Under the pieces are notes generated by a model. That model was not told the origin of the DNA. It searched no databases and saw nothing but the letters and a program-made list of their open reading frames with translations. A stretch of DNA of 5,059 bases from Flavobacterium sp. (GTDB taxonomy: Bacteria; Bacteroidota; Bacteroidia; Flavobacteriales; Flavobacteriaceae). The stretch is taken from NCBI GenBank assembly GCA_027483785.1, contig JAIXTU010000186.1, positions 1 through 5,059 on the forward strand, read 5' to 3'. Positions 4,322 to 5,059 of this stretch are shown here, in pieces; the first letter of the stretch is position 1; the number at the start of each line of letters is the position of its first letter. A program made the position numbers and the translations under genes.

Positions 4322-5059
4322 TTAGTTTAAAATCCAGATATCGATTCTCGACAATGGAATATCAAGATTACAACCTGTCAGACAAACGCCTGGTAGTTCT
4401 GGGTTAGAATTAATAAGAACGTCAGCATGACCCGATGCGTTGTAAAGGTCGTGCTCAGGTGTTGCAACAGATGAAAAAACACCTCTCTTATTTTTGATAA
4501 ATTCGAGTCGCAAGTTAGCGTCGTTTTGCGCTGATGTTGGAAAATAGCTCGAATGATTACTGTTTACAGGCGTACCATTAGCGCCATTATGTGTGCCAAA
4601 CGTTTTCCGCATCCATTCATTTAAAGCTTTAGCATTTATAAAAAAGTACTTATTCGCAAATTCTGCACCTCCTCCTTTAACAGTTTGTCCTTCAATAAAG
4701 GGAATTTCAATACCACTTCTTATTAAAGCTATAGATATTCGAGCGGCACAAGTGTTTATCATCTGACTTGGATTAGTTAAATACAGCTGCAAAACATCAC
4801 CGCCAATTAATGGGAAAATGTTGCTAGCTCCCGCAATTGGGCGCTCCATATTATCGACAGGAATTCCGTCTAAAAAATCATTCCACGTTGGTAAATTCTG
4901 CTGAGGAAAATTCAAATTGGGATTATTCCAATAATTTTCATCGTAAAATAAATCATCTCCCTCGCTTTCTGTAAAAAACCAATTCTTAAACTGCTCCCAG
5001 GTCACCTCTGGATGTTCCATCAAATAATCAATAGTCCATTCCACAAAATCCAAACTCTC
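4322..5059 (-). CDS. C-terminal toxin region with Tae4-like peptidoglycan amidase domain (5' end outside window)
   Basis: The frame stays open to the window edge. The only early start option is TTG at 5053, preceded in frame by Ser and Glu codons, so this is most likely the last ~246 residues of a larger protein. Numbering from that TTG codon, residues 1-27 (FVEWTIDYLMEHPEVTWEQF...) form a helical, acidic-aromatic linker, and 55-85 lead into the toxin with PLIGGDVLQLYL. The toxin domain runs from about 84 to 243. NTCAARISIALIRSGIEIP (100-118) fits the catalytic Cys segment of T6SS amidase effector 4, with C102 as nucleophile, and SGHADVLI (207-214) supplies the His (H209). C224 and C228 resemble the close Cys pair that forms a disulfide in Tae4 structures. 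Such enzymes cut the peptide stem of peptidoglycan between D-Glu and meso-DAP. Fusion to a long N-terminal part points to a polymorphic toxin delivered by T6SS, T9SS or another route; the route cannot be told from here. Confidence 0.85.
   Translation of the reverse strand, partial: ESLDFVEWTIDYLMEHPEVTWEQFKNWFFTESEGDDLFYDENYWNNPNLNFPQQNLPTWNDFLDGIPVDNMERPIAGASNIFPLIGGDVLQLYLTNPSQMINTCAARISIALIRSGIEIPFIEGQTVKGGGAEFANKYFFINAKALNEWMRKTFGTHNGANGTPVNSNHSSYFPTSAQNDANLRLEFIKNKRGVFSSVATPEHDLYNASGHADVLINSNPELPGVCLTGCNLDIPLSRIDIWILN

Noticed and set aside
5051..5053. TTG as the start codon of the amidase-domain protein
   Set aside because: The frame continues through Ser and Glu codons to the window edge, TTG starts are uncommon in this group, and the first residues look like the middle of a helix; an N-terminally longer protein is more likely.
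1..5059. CRISPR arrays, tRNA or rRNA genes, transposase genes
   Set aside because: No regularly spaced direct repeats, no cloverleaf or rRNA-like segments, and no transposase-like protein were seen on either strand.

Overview
The window looks like a chromosomal piece from a Bacteroidota species, most likely a marine or soil member of the Flavobacteriaceae. The evidence is gene content (AccC with the GMYMEK-type sequence, a greA-HIT gene pair, Bacteroidota-style lipoproteins with acidic or Asn residues after the lipobox Cys), promoters of the TTTG / TAnnTTTG type, and start sites without Shine-Dalgarno sequences. No database was searched; family names come from recognisable motifs.

Layout. 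(1) 1-755, plus strand: the 3' part of accC, biotin carboxylase of acetyl-CoA carboxylase. (2) 756-1082: a non-coding stretch holding a ~220-bp nested palindrome that resembles a MITE, then the probable accC terminator. (3) 1083-2429, minus strand: greA, a HIT hydrolase overlapping it by one base, and a small lipocalin-like lipoprotein. (4) 2430-2680: a divergent regulatory region with a good promoter for greA followed at once by a strong hairpin plus U-tract, and a promoter for the plus-strand gene that almost touches its start codon. (5) 2681-3112, plus strand: a lipoprotein with a Rieske-like domain in which both His ligands are replaced. (6) 3113-3311: a second structured non-coding repeat-like element between convergent genes. 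(7) 3312-5059, minus strand, visibly richer in A+T: a small membrane protein, a secreted protein, and the C-terminal part of a Tae4-like peptidoglycan amidase toxin that runs off the window.

How the genes relate. The left part is housekeeping: fatty acid synthesis, transcript cleavage by GreA, nucleotide hydrolysis by the HIT protein. The most interesting part is the right end. A cysteine amidase domain sits at the C-terminus of what is probably a large polymorphic toxin, and it is followed after 5 nt by a signal-peptide-bearing protein. That is the arrangement expected of an effector and its periplasmic immunity protein. The immunity candidate is not one I recognise as Tai4. The greA leader, with a promoter-proximal terminator-like hairpin, resembles in layout the E. 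coli greA leader that produces GraL RNAs.
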